64,000 bases of DNA from Nemopilema nomurai (lineage: Eukaryota > Cnidaria > Scyphozoa > Rhizostomeae > Rhizostomatidae): contig PEDN01001356.1 in assembly GCA_003864495.1 (NCBI GenBank), positions 1-64,000 of the forward strand, read 5' to 3'. The notes under the pieces are model-generated. The model did not search any database, was not told the DNA's origin, and saw nothing but the letters and a program-made list of their open reading frames with translations. The position numbers and the translations under genes are program-made. This document shows positions 11,101 through 21,650 of the stretch, piece by piece; within the stretch, counting starts at the first letter, position 1; each line of letters starts with the position of its first letter.

Positions 11101-11572
11101 TTGTTTTGTCACTTAAGTAATCAGATATGACAAGAATATGCATCCAGAAATAGCTGCATTCACATATTTTTAAGCAACATCTATATAATGACCACAAAGG
11201 GCAATAGGACTTTTTCCAAGAATACTTTGTTCATAAAAAGTTTTAAGTTTAAAAAAACAATTCAATTGTACATGCCTTATTTAGATATATGTACAGTAAT
11301 AGAGAGATAAGGAAGATGATTCCTACCACAACTTGATCAGCTGACAACACACATTGTTGAGTTGATTGTGTATATTCGCGTTTCTCAATCGCATCTTGAC
11401 ATTCCAAACAAACTGACCGTATTTTGTGGCTTACAAATCCACGCTCCTTTGCAAGTTTTTTTATAAAAACTAAATATTTATGTTTAAGCACCTTCACTTT
11501 ATCTATATCTTTCTTCTCAACTGAATTCCATGCATCATGAAAAGGGTTGCTGCACAATTTTGGTTTGCCCAT
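8166..11572 (-). CDS. DUF6589-like transposon protein with C-terminal RING finger
   Basis: The only gene of the 7080-12387 element and its likely mobility protein. Exon 1 starts at ATG 11572 and carries LCSNPFH and CLEC, a possible zinc site. Exon 2 (11008 to 8900) contains LITLFIDDFHNIHTHQRP, then GPLHISLNARENV, GKKALAKKPKPWRISFLLE, NYIPLVLSIYSVIFKN, CWLMFLMFGRRHY and DEYPVENFHSLLRA. From memory this block resembles the DUF6589 family. The donor at 8899 (gtgagt) joins an acceptor at 8461-8462; the last exon (8460-8166) encodes a RING finger (CDKPGC, CGHSFHVEC, CQIC) and an acidic tail ending VNLA. Two single-base frame shifts interrupt exon 2, near 10005 and near 9130. They are either real lesions or sequencing errors in A-rich runs. 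No classical DDE spacing can be assigned by eye. Confidence 0.72.
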
Positions 11573-11603
11573 CTCTAAATCATTTTAATTTCGATTTAAA
11601 TAG

Positions 11604-12387
11604 CTATTTTTTGAGGATTTGAGGTGCAACACAAAAAGGGCGGGAAAAGTAATCTGCCATCTTTGAATAACTTCGTGTTGGTTGCGAGATTGTTTACTTC
11701 CTTTTTTCGATGTTCAAGCTCCGCTCCTGCCGATATATATTTTAGGTTGGAAATTAATTTTAGAAACATTGTAAGACCCGTTTTGAAATATTCCTTTCAT
11801 CTGCTCGCAGTGCAATTAAATTCCACTGTTGTTTTTGATCGCGGAGCGTGATTTGTTAGGTTAGGGCCTAGTCATCAGAGGGTCGTTGAGGACGTGCAAA
11901 AAGGGCTGTCAATAGCGAGCGATCACGCAAAGAGCAGAGACCGCAGAGCTTAGTGCCAATAAAATTATATGTAAAATTCATCGTTCTATACGGGTGCAAA
12001 AAATTTTCAGTTTTTGCTAAAGTATATTTTCGTCGCGAGGAAAAGACGACGGTGTGGTTTTCTCCACAACAAACCCCTCCTTCCGCCTTTTTGTGCAAAA
12101 AGGGCTGTCAATAGCGAGTGATCACACAAAGAGCATAGAACGCAGAGCTTAGTGCCAATAAAATTATATGTAAAATTTATCGTTCTATACGGGTGGAAAA
12201 ATTCTCGAGTTTTCCTCAAAGTATATTTTCGTCGCGAGGAAAAAACGAGGGTGTAGTTTTCTCCACAGCAAACCCCTCCATCCGCCATTACCATCAGATG
12301 ATGCCATAGAAATAGAGCTCTCTGATTGGCTAATCAACAAAATGTAAACAAACCAAAGAACCTATTGTTACAAAATCTGCCCTTGCT
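11604..12387 (-). repeat. Right 784-bp terminal inverted repeat
   Basis: Reverse complement of 7080-7863. The inner edge is at the ctattttttgaggatttg block and the outer edge at CTGCCCTTGCT, followed at once by the 9-bp target duplication. Confidence 0.93.
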
Positions 12388-12396
12388 GTGTTGAAG
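12388..12396 (+). repeat. Right 9-bp target-site duplication
   Basis: GTGTTGAAG, identical to 7071-7079. Confidence 0.92.
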
Positions 12397-14067
12397 TAGT
12401 ATCTTCCTGATGACCATTTCTTGTACAAGGACTTTAAAATAACTGTGAGATTGGTGACAGTTTCCGATATTATCAGCAACCTAGAAAAATTAAACATTTG
12501 CAAAGGTCACAGACAAGACTTTATGACCGGTAAATCAATAAGGCATACAGTTCCTCATGATAAAAATGCTGAAGAAGGTAAGAAGATGAGACAGCCTTTG
12601 ATCACAACTGACTATCTGCGTGCATGGGACTGTAAAATTTTGCTTGAAGAAGACCAATGTGACCAATGTAAACTTCAAATTTATTTGCAAAGTCAACATC
12701 AAAAACAGCGCAGAGCTAGGGAGTTAATACCTGAAAAAACAGTTCGGCCTGACTTCCGCTAAAAGACTAAAGCTCAATTTGCGAGCTTGGAGGCTACAGT
12801 GCAGAAAATTGCAAGAAAGATTGAAAGAAATGGAGTTTGAAATACAAAAAACAGCTTTCAAGTTAAAACAGAACTTAGTCACGATCTGCTTACAATTATT
12901 TCGAGGAACCAGCAATCAATGAGCCCCTTCATGAAGCTATTCTGGGAGCAGCAACAGCAAAACACATCAAGGTCTCCAACAGGCCATAGGTACCATCCTA
13001 TGATAATAAGATGGTGCCTTTCCATTGCTTCAATATCTGCATCTGCATATGATGAACTCAGGGGGACATTTAAGGGTAGTGGTGTGATAGAACTTCCAAG
13101 TAGAAGGCAGTTGTAGGATAACAGCAATGCCATTAAGCAACAAACTGGCTTTAATCCTGAGGTTGTAGACGTTTTGGAAAAGATGGTATCTCAATACAGT
13201 CAAGTTGAAAGATATGTATCAATTCTATTTGACGAAATGCAGATACGAGGTGGGCTTGTCTGGGACAAGAGTTCTTGTGAGCTTATAGGATACATCAATC
13301 TTCGAGATCCTGATGTCAATTATGCAACCCTTGAAAACCAGGAAAACATTGCAACTTATGCCCTAGTATTTATGGTTAAAGGAATATGTTCCAATTTGAA
13401 GATTGTTCTTGGCTACTTTGCAACTTTTTGAGTCAGTGGCTGTGGCTGTCAACTTTTCCCAATATTTTGGAGGGCTGTAGCATTGTTGGGGTTAAAGTGC
13501 AACCTGGTCTTGCTGCACAGGCTTTGATTAAGACTGTGTCTACTTGTCTGCGAAAGTTTTTTGAGAAAATTTTATTGCCACAGCAGATTTTTGTAAGAAC
13601 ATGAACAATTTTTTTGATTGCTTCGATGTTAGAAGTACAAAAGAAGGTTATTTCCAGATTTCCAGAGAAACCAATACCTCAAACCATACACAAGTGAAGC
13701 AGATGAAAGATTCAAGTGGCTTGAAGAAGATTTTATAGGGTATCTTAACGATTGGAAGGAAGTATTGAGAAACAAGAAGGTAATTATGGCAAAGTGCAAA
13801 GGCCAAAATGTTCATTTCATGGTAGACTTATGAGGATTTAAAGATAAGAATTTTCTCACTGATTGGTGTTACCAAATATCTGCTGCCAAATGGTGCTGAA
13901 AATGTCCTGACAAACAAGTTATGCCAAGACCCGATAGAAGAGTATTTTGGGAGGCAAAGAGCAATTGGAAGACGATGGGACAACACATCCATCAGAGAGT
14001 TTGGTTATACTGACAGCAAGCTGAGAATCCAGCGTTCAATTCTTTCTCTACAAGGCAACACAAAATG
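12397..14067 (+). pseudogene. P-element transposase, main part, decayed
   Basis: Continuation of the P-superfamily (THAP9-like) transposase begun at 6463. Recognisable blocks: ITVRLVTVSDI and ICKGH (from 12397), TDYLRAWDCKILL (about 12610), then the catalytic-domain start FMKLFWEQQ, RYHPMIIRW, SAYDELRG, IELPSRRQL, FNPEVVDVL, SILFDEMQIRGGLVWDK (acidic active-site block, about 13215) and YALVFMVKGI. After several frame breaks the characteristic end appears at about 13905-14065: LTNKLCQDPIEEYFGRQRA, DNTSIREFGYTDSKLRIQ. Stops (for example after RRQL at 13114) and frameshifts show it is dead. Terminal repeats of the P element were not found. Confidence 0.85.
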
Positions 14068-14832
14068 ACGAGAAAAAAATCAGAATGAAACCAGATGGCA
14101 TGAAATTGATAAAACCTAATAAATAATTGATAATACCTCACTACCAAGAAGAAAAAAACAAAAATAACGGCCCTTTATGTGAATTAACATCGTAAACATA
14201 TAATAATCTAAAGTTTCAAACAGTGGCGGACACAGGACCGTATTCACTAGCGAAATGAGCTAGTCGAGAGAAAAGAAGATGAAAGGAATGTTAAGATATA
14301 AAGCAAAGTGTAATGAAAGGTCAATGATATACGCTCTAAAATTTTGACTTCCTGTCCCCCAAATGGTACAAAAACAACCATTTGTATTATCTGCTTAAAG
14401 CAGGGGTCTCATGAGGTGCCACCCACTCTTTGCTGCAGGATTTATTTGTTGCAGCAACAGTTCTTCAAAACACGATAATAATTGACAAGGCAAATATCAA
14501 TGATCAGCAACAGTTCTTTAAAAGACTGTAATAATTGACAAGGCAAATGTCAATTTTTTGCTTTATTCCTTTATTCTTAATTCCTTTATTCTTGCTTCAG
14601 AATGACTATTTTTCTTTGCATAGAATAAACATGGAACACAAAAACACCCATTTGCAAATTTTGAATAAGCAAGCCAAGGAAAGTCATTCAGCCAACTGAG
14701 TCGGAATTTTCTGGATTTGCCAGACTCCAGTTTAAGAGGAAATTCAAAATCTTGTGGAGGGATCCAACCTTTAAGAAATCTGCAAGCTCAGAATCATCTA
14801 GATGTTTTCCAGGAAAGACAAAGTGGCCAATA
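14068..14832. other. Intergenic, no gene seen
   Basis: AT-rich sequence between the P remnant and the Gypsy integrase. A pair of similar short stretches (caacagttcttcaaaacacgataataattgacaagg-like) at about 14455 and 14508 forms a small imperfect direct repeat. No coding signal is visible. Confidence 0.5.
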
Positions 14833-15579
14833 TCAAAAGAACGAACACTTCCAGAAAGAAGAGGAAAGCAAGGTGTAAATGCAGGGTTCACCATAAATCA
14901 GAACGCGTAGGCAAACAACCATGTCTCCTTCTTTTATGTCAGATGTCTTTACGTGATGCCTCTTACCATAATATTCTTTGTTTCTTTCTTTACTTCTCTC
15001 TATGTTTTCTTTCGCTTCCTTGTGCTTGTTTATCTTTTTCTTTGATGACAATTCAGGTAGAAATCCTCTGATATTTCTATTATATAAAAGTTCACATGGT
15101 GCGATCTTTGTTGTTGTATGAGGTGTCGTTCTGTAGAAAAGTAAGAATCGTTGGAGTTCTTGTCTCCAGTTTCTCTCTTCTAAATTTGCTGTCTTCAACA
15201 CTTTTGATAATGTCTTGTTGAAGTTTTCGACATTTGCGTTCCCTTGTGGCCATAACGGAGTACCTGTTTGCAAATCTATATTCAGCGCTTTCATGTACCT
15301 TTCAAACTCGGTTCCATTCAACGGTGGCTCGTTATCACTGGTAATTTTGACTGGTATGCCGTAAGTTGCGAATATTCGGTCCAATTTTGGAATTACAGCT
15401 TGAGCTGAAGTAGAATGCACAATCTCCACCTCTGGAAACTTTGTGTATTTGTCAATGACCAACAACAAATATTGCTGCGAATTTAGTATTGGTCCTAGAA
15501 AGTCAATTCCTACATGATACCAAGGCATGTTTTCAGTTGGTGTTATCTGCATTGGTTCAACTGGGTTGCCTCTTCCCAC
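14833..15579 (-). pseudogene. Gypsy integrase core, C-terminally replaced
   Basis: Retroviral-type integrase catalytic domain (rve). The DDE residues are all visible: GIDFLGPI, KITSDNEPPLNG and NANVENFNKT. The remainder has the usual LLFYRTTPH and ELLYNR blocks and a basic linker (KHHVK-like). After DMVVCL the frame enters the LTR-end repeat at about 14908 and continues into non-homologous sequence, so the native C-terminus is missing. It lies downstream of a gag remnant with no reverse transcriptase between them. The element cannot be autonomous. Confidence 0.85.
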
Positions 15580-15594
15580 TGCTTGGCAAGAACT

Positions 15595-16492
15595 TCATCT
15601 CTCTATTAATTCCTTTACTGCATGTCCTATTATGTAATTGACATACTCTTCTGTTATGCGCTGTTCTGGTGAGGTACCAATAAAATTAGCTTTGCGATTT
15701 TTCCAAGACGCTTGCTTATTTTGTTTTTTGTTTGGTCTCCCGTAAACACAACCTTGTGCGTGTTTCCTCTGGCGGGGTTTTCTTTGAGTCTCGTCCTGTG
15801 GTTTGCGACACATTTTGGCAAAATGACCTTTTATTCCACAATGTTAGCAATTAGCTTGTCGAGCAAGGCATGGTTTGTTGACATGCGGGAATGAAAGTCC
15901 ACATTTATAGCAGGCGTTCTTTGTACTTATTTCCTTTATTTGTAAATCTTGGAAATTTTCTTCAATTCCCGTGGCTTGGGCAAAGCTGACATTCATTTTA
16001 CGGCCATCCATTAGCATGTCGGCTAAGTTGTATTCAGAATCACGAAGGGCTTTCCTCCTTAGGTGATTTGACTTACCATTACCGACTATCTGCATCTTGA
16101 TTTCAAAATCTGTGTCATGTAATTGACAGAATTTGGCGAGGGTACGTAGTCTTGTATGAAAGTCTCATCAGCTCGTTGTTTGGCTTGGCGAAAATTATAA
16201 ATTTCATAAATGGGGTTTTTTTTGCTGGTTCGAAGTGCTTGGTCAAGGCATCTTTGGCTTTGGTATAATTGTTGCTTTCTCCTGTATCAGGTAATGTTTT
16301 AAAGATTTCATACACGTCTGGTCCGGCCTGGTATAACAATGAGGCTCGTTTTAGTGCATTGTCTGTAATATCTGCCGCTATCAAGTATGTTTCGAATCTT
16401 TCTAGCCACCCTGTCCATCTTGCTCCTGTGTTAGTCGGATCTGATTTGGGCTGAAATTGAGGCATAGGCGAAATATTACTTACTGTAGCCAT
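15595..16492 (-). pseudogene. Gypsy gag with zinc knuckles
   Basis: Capsid/nucleocapsid remnant. It starts at ATG 16492 with a Pro-rich leader, followed by RWTGWLERFETYLIAADI (typical gag start) and ALTKHFEPAKKTPF. After a frame change the frame 16095-15844 gives CYKCGLSFPHVNKPC, and the next knuckle (HCGIKGHFAKMC) follows an in-frame stop at about 15846. The downstream basic tail (15813-15595) ends where integrase sequence begins. Frame breaks near 16110 and the stop show decay. Confidence 0.75.
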
Positions 16493-16611
16493 TTTAGTCG
16501 ATCCCTCCTCTCATTTTTATCTCGTCGCCATTGTAAATGGTTGGTAGGTTCACCATGAATCAGAACGCGTGTCTCGGAGAGGCAATCACCATATATCTTA
16601 TCTGTGCCTAC

Positions 16612-17131
16612 TTACATGGAGTATTTACGCAATAAGTATGAATCACTACAGAAGGTTTCTTTCAGGGGTTGTTGTGTCACCACTGATACAATCAAATTAT
16701 TGTATTCGCTTTGCTCCCTTTTTTCCAATGAGGTGATGATTTCTTTAGAGAGTCTTTTGGGAGGCAGATTCAACTTTGTTTGAACAAATTTAGGTGCTGA
16801 TACAAAAGCATGGGATTTACATGTTTTGCCTTGTGAATCTTCACCAATAAGAAGGATTGGGACAAAGTGGTTTGGATTAAATGTATAATGTGAAGCTGTG
16901 CTGACATAGACACACCTTGTCCAAAGAATGTGAACAAATTGCTGACATATAACATCTGTAACAAATTGTGGCAATATTTCTCTGTTTAAAAATGATTAGT
17001 TGCATTGTTGCCTTCAGGGTAATAGGAATAGATTTTGGTGGAAATAGCAGATGATAATGCCAATAGGTAAACAAATGAAGGCACGGTGCAAGGATGGTTT
17101 GCATAAAATTCAGCATTAACAAATAATTCAA
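16612..17131 (-). pseudogene. Unclassified coding remnant with NPNHFVP motif
   Basis: Two overlapping minus-strand frames read as one protein with a frame change and one stop: NAEFYANHPCTVPSFVYLL, YSYYPEGNNATNHF, then PQFVTDVICQQFVHILWTR and NPNHFVPILLIGED. The end resembles OTU/vertnin-like proteins that are common in invertebrate transposons, where WxPNHFVPL is conserved. I could not assign a family firmly. It is flanked by Gypsy and BEL sequence. Confidence 0.4.
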
Positions 17132-17606
17132 TGGCTGTGAAAATTCTTAGAGATGAACTGAGACTTCATTTCCACATAAAGCAATAGAGCAAGCATTAAA
17201 AAGACAATTCCCATCACCATTTGTTCTAAAATGAAAAAATATTACACTCAGATAGTCAAATTATCATAACACTAAAGCTTTTAGTTTGCTGTATGCATAT
17301 GCCTGGTTATATGACGATGAAAAAAGACCGCCAAGGATGCAGGAACTGTACGGAAATGTGCCGCACACAAATCGCTAAACTCTAAGATTCGCCATCTTGT
17401 GTCGTGCTCTCGAAGATCCAACTCAAAAAATAACTGAAACTCGGTCCCAGTTCTCTACTGTCCTAAACTGTCCTAAAATGTCCACTACTAATCAACATAA
17501 CGAGTGATAATAATAAAGTACCGTACACAAACTCCCCTAAAATTTGAGTAAAGTAACATACTTGAGTCAAATTTTATCAAACCTTTACGGTACGCAGTTG
17601 TCCTCT
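17132..17606. other. Probable BEL/Pao 3' LTR region
   Basis: No gene. On the minus strand the BEL integrase ends at 17607; after it a purine run (aggggag, about 17540) is followed by tgtgtacggtac, as expected for a polypurine tract and the start of the 3' LTR. The other LTR is missing, so the LTR cannot be confirmed by comparison. Confidence 0.35.
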
Positions 17607-19142
17607 TCAATCTTCCTCCAAACAAAGTCTCGTCTTCACTTCTGCATCCACCGCAGCTCTTCTCTTCTCTCTTGTTGTTACATTGGACTTGGCATCGATT
17701 GCTCCGTTGATTGTTTCAACTGTTATCACATTGACTTTGTCATCAGTTGCTCCTTTGATTGTTTCCACTGTCTGTGACTCCTTCGCTTGACAACCAATCT
17801 CCAATGGGCAGATAGCTTGAACCGGTCGCTCTATGAGATGTCCTTTGTGTCTCAAAAGCACTCCCCTGACTACGTCGTCTCTTCCTTTCACAAGCTCTTC
17901 TACTCTCGCTTTCTTCCACTGCCCTTTATTTCTTTCATCACCAACAACTAGTACTACTTCTCCGATCCGTGGCAGACATGCGCTCTTCTTTCTGTTAATA
18001 CGATGCACTTCCATTAAACTGTTGATATACTCTTTGTTCCAACGTGACCACACGTGCTCTTTCGCATTCTTCAATCTCTTATACATCTTGGTCACTCTTT
18101 CTTCGTCTACCTCCACATCTTCAAATGTATGTGAATCCTTCCCCCACATGATTATGTTAGGTGTTAGCACTTGCTCCTCCCCACTTTCACTTTCTACATA
18201 TGTCAATGGCCTGTTATTCAAATGCCTCTCTATGTCCATGATGACTGCTTCCAGTTGTTCAAATTGCAAATGCGTTTTTCCAAGGGTTTTGTACAATGTC
18301 TTCTTTAAATCCTTAATTAATCTTTCATACATCGCCCCCCACCAGGGACTTTTCGACAAGTTGAACCTCCAAGTGATGCCTAGAGTTGCCAAATGGTCTT
18401 GCAATTTTTCACTTTTTCGTATCAATTTTATCCACTCAGCTGTTGTCTTGAAAACACTTGCGTTGTCAGAGACTATGACCTCTGGTCTCATTTTCCTTGT
18501 AATGAACGCATTTAACTTCCTCTGAAATTCTTCAGCAGTTTGTGACCTTGTTACCTCTAAATGAACTGCTCTCATCACAGCACAAGTGAAAATAATCACA
18601 TAAACTTTGATCTCTTCTTTGCTTGTACTCCCCCTGCACTTGAGAGGCCCGGCAAAGTCAACACCTGTGTTCTGGAATGGCAGGCTCTGATCTGTACGAA
18701 ACATTGGGAGCGCAGCTGTTGCTGGTGCTTCAAATGGTTTTGCAGAAAATACTTTGCACACATTGCAATTACTGATTTCTCTCTTGACCAATGTTCTCAT
18801 CTTTGGTATCCACCATGTCTCTCTCAGTGCTCCCATTGTATTTGCTACTCCCATATGCATAACTTTCCTGTGTGTGTGTCGAATCAGTTTCTCAGTAAAG
18901 AGACTCTTCTCCAAATAGATTGGTTGATACCCTTGAACCTTCCCTGGCATCGAAGCATACCTGTTTTCTCGTCTCTTATCAATTTCCATCCAGGTGTTTC
19001 TTTCATCTCTATAATGTATCTTTGTTCTCTTACTACCCAATGATCTCTTGCACTCATAATTTCCTCTGTGGTCAGAGGTCCTCTTGTTACCTTCTCCTTT
19101 CTCTTCTTGGCAAGACAATTTTTGATAAATCTCAAACACCAT
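17607..19142 (-). pseudogene. BEL/Pao integrase and DUF5641
   Basis: The integrase zinc finger is H..H..C..C ([10 protein letters not shown] to ISNCNVCK). The core carries [18 protein letters not shown] and the [12 protein letters not shown] block, i.e. D, D and E. It is followed by the DUF5641 tail ([43 protein letters not shown]). The frame is open to 17607. The integrase is therefore the best preserved part of this element; upstream frameshifts make the polyprotein non-functional. Confidence 0.88.
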
Positions 19143-20059
19143 GATGTGGTTCTAAGTGTTCTCCAATAGCTTTGACGCTCTAAAAGCTTATCCCATTCAT
19201 CACTCTCTGTCTCGTTTGTGAATAAGATTGCCTCTTTAATTGGTCTTTGTTCTTCCAAGTTTCTTGTTGAACTCTTCAGCACTGGTTGTTCTGGCCATTC
19301 TTCTTCATTTAGCAGCCAGTCTGGCCCTTCAAACCACTTCTTTTCTACCATTTTCTCTATGTTCGCACCCCGACTGCCTAGGTCTGCTAAATTTTCACTT
19401 GATGGGCAGTATTTCCACTCTATTCCAATTTCATTCTTTATCTCTGTAATCTTTCTCACCCTGTTCGCTACAAATGCTTTCCATTGTTTCCCTGGATTGT
19501 TTATCCAAAATAAGGCCACCATACTATCCATCCACACATTGATTGATGTTATTGGCCAATTCTTCAATGCTTTGCAAATGTTCTTGGCCATGTTTGCTGC
19601 CATTTGCCCCCCAACCAACTCAAGTCTGGCTATCGAAGTGTTTCTCTTTGAAATTCTTGACTTTGAAGTGAGTAAGCCCTTTACTTTGCTTGATCCTTGT
19701 TCCACTACTGCAATTGTCACAGCACAGCATGCCTTTTCACTTGCATCTGCAAATATGTGTAAATTCACTGCATCAACTGCTCTTATTTCTCTTACTAAAG
19801 TTCTTGGTATCTTTAATTCTCTCAGCTGTCTCATCCATCTCAAATAATCTTTCATAAGGGGTTCAGAAACTTCAGCGTCCCCTCCCTTGTTCTCATCACA
19901 GGCCTCCCTGAAGATTCTCTTTCCTTCTACTAGGGTTGGTGAAATGATTCCCAAGGGGTCATAAATTCTGGCTAATTGACTCAATACAGTGTTCTTTGAG
20001 ACCTTATCCTCTTCCCTTTGTTTATGGGTACCATCAAAGTATCTTCTTCCTTGTTCCAA
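18884..20059 (-). pseudogene. BEL/Pao RNase H-like (Peptidase_A17 region)
   Basis: Middle part of the polyprotein: [30 protein letters not shown] (RNase H Asp), [27 protein letters not shown] and [14 protein letters not shown]. It is continuous for about 390 codons and passes by a frame change into the integrase zinc-finger frame at about 18900. All are standard Pao-family landmarks. Confidence 0.85.
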
Positions 20060-21650
20060 ACATGCCCCAAAATCTTGCTTGGATTCTCCATATTTTCACT
20101 TCTAGGCTTTCTATGTTGGATTCCCATTTATGAATTTGAAACTTTGCATCCTCTAGTATTTCAGATGCCTCTCCTTTAAATCTTTGAAGCTCTTCAATGC
20201 TCATTCCTGTACACATCAGATTGTCTACATATGTATTTTCTCTGAGCATTTCTAGGGTACTGGCTAGCTCTGTGTTAGTAAATTCCTCATAATGGTGCTG
20301 CAAGGTTCCCCCCAACATAAATGGGCTGGCTTCCCCCCCAAAAGGGACCCTTAGAAATCTTAGGTGTTCTTCCTTCCCACTCAGTGTGAATAAGAATCTG
20401 AATGCATCTCTATCCTCTGATTTAATTCCAATTTGTAAAAATGCCTTTTGTATGTCTCCTAGCAGCAGATATGGTGTCATTCTTGCTCTGACCATAATGT
20501 CCCAAATATTTGGCTGCAACGCAGGTCCCTTGTACATGCAATCATTGATGCTGTTTGTTGTTGGCGTTGGGCGTGCACTAGCATCAAATACCATTCTCAC
20601 CTTTGTGGTAGCAGCGCTCTCTCTTACAACTGGTTTGTGAGGCATGTAAAATATTCTTGTTCCAGATGGTTCACTTGGAACTCTCTCCACAACTCCCTCT
20701 CTTAACTGATTCTCAACAATTTCTGTGTATTCTTTCTGCAGTTTTTCATCATGCCTCAGTTTGCGCTCAACATTTTTCAATCTCTTTCTGCTCTGCATCT
20801 CATTTGTTTCTGCCAAATTGCTTCCTGGTATCCATGGAACATTAACTTCATACCTTCCATCATTTTGTCTGGAAATGTTCTCTTTGAACTCTTTGTAAAC
20901 ATCTAATTGGTCATCTTCTCCCCTGTCTTCAACCCCAAGTATGTCAAGGCTGTATAATCTCTCATATTCATTTCCAAGCTCTCTGGTGAACATGCAATTT
21001 GTGCTAGAAAATTCTCCTCCATGAATAATCCAACCAAATGATGTGCCTTCTACAATTGGTTCATCATCATTCCCCTTGAAAACTGTCTCTGTTCTCAGTT
21101 TGCTGTATGTTTTGTCTCCAATAATCATGTGAATTTTATGTTCCCCTGATGCTGTTATGTAGAATTCTTTGTCTTTGGTGTGTCTAAACTGCTGTTTCAA
21201 TTTCCTTAAATCTGGCCTTTTGACTGTTGTGAAATCATGCATTTCTACCCCTGCAACCTCAATATGTTCTCTGGCTTTCTTGTCTAATGATTCTATGGTC
21301 ATCTGAAAGATTGGCATGGCTTTTCTTGCTGTTCCATTGATAGTTGTTACATCTTTTGTTTCATATCTCTCAGGTTTTGATTTGAGCATCATTAACGCAT
21401 CCTTAGAAATGAAATTCCTTCCTGAACCTGTGTCAAGGAATGCCCAAATAACCTTTCCATCAATTCTTACAGGCAAAATTGGTGGGAGTGTTTCCTCCAC
21501 AGAAGGTGTGAATCCTGTTAAAATTGAACCTTTTTCACTTTCACCTTTCTGCTTTTCACATAGGCTGCTGTGGTGTTTAGCCTTACAAAAGTAGCACCCC
21601 CTACTTAGACACTTATCCCCCTGTGTCCTTTTTTCCCACAGTTGAAGCAT
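20034..21650 (-). pseudogene. BEL/Pao protease and reverse transcriptase
   Basis: The frame starts in the zinc knuckle, then shows an aspartic protease (IWAFLDTGSGRNFISKDA) and a Pao-type reverse transcriptase: VRMVFDASARPT, NDCMYKGPALQPNIWDIM, YLLLGDIQKAFLQIGI (motif A Asp), RFLRVPFGGEASPFML and TYVDNLMCTG. The catalytic box normally reads YVDD; here the second Asp is Asn. The frame ends at 20034 by a shift, and the same polyprotein resumes at 20059. Confidence 0.88.

Larger units (their letters stand above)
7080..12387 (-). mobile_element. Complete long-TIR DNA transposon carrying a DUF6589/RING gene
   Basis: A 5,308-bp element with defined ends: TIRs starting AGCAAGGGCAGATTTTGTAA, 784 bp long on both sides (7080-7863 and 11604-12387), and a perfect 9-bp direct duplication of the target outside. 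By eye the TIRs differ at only about ten positions, so insertion was recent. It carries one multi-exon minus-strand gene (8166-11572). TIRs this long with a 9-bp duplication are typical of Mutator-like elements, but the encoded protein shows no MULE transposase motif. It sits inside a P-element coding region. Superfamily placement is therefore open. Confidence 0.9.
14833..16571 (-). mobile_element. Internally deleted Gypsy-type LTR retrotransposon
   Basis: The order on the minus strand is gag (16492 down), zinc knuckles (about 15890-15800), then directly an integrase core (15579-14833). Protease, reverse transcriptase and RNase H are absent, so a large internal deletion has joined gag to integrase. 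A short direct repeat (acgcgttctgattyatggtgaacc on the minus strand) at about 16550-16571 and 14886-14908 probably marks the ends of the two LTRs; the 3' one is fused in frame to the truncated integrase. A tggcgacgag block just downstream of the 5' copy is where such elements normally start after the LTR. Confidence 0.75.

Noticed and set aside
13174..13604. Two plus-strand frames that could be separate small genes
   Set aside because: Both are pieces of one P-element transposase in shifted frames.
19218..19847. 209-codon plus-strand frame with hydrophobic content
   Set aside because: Antisense shadow of the BEL/Pao RNase H region; no independent motif. The same holds for 17833-18525 and 23908-24483.
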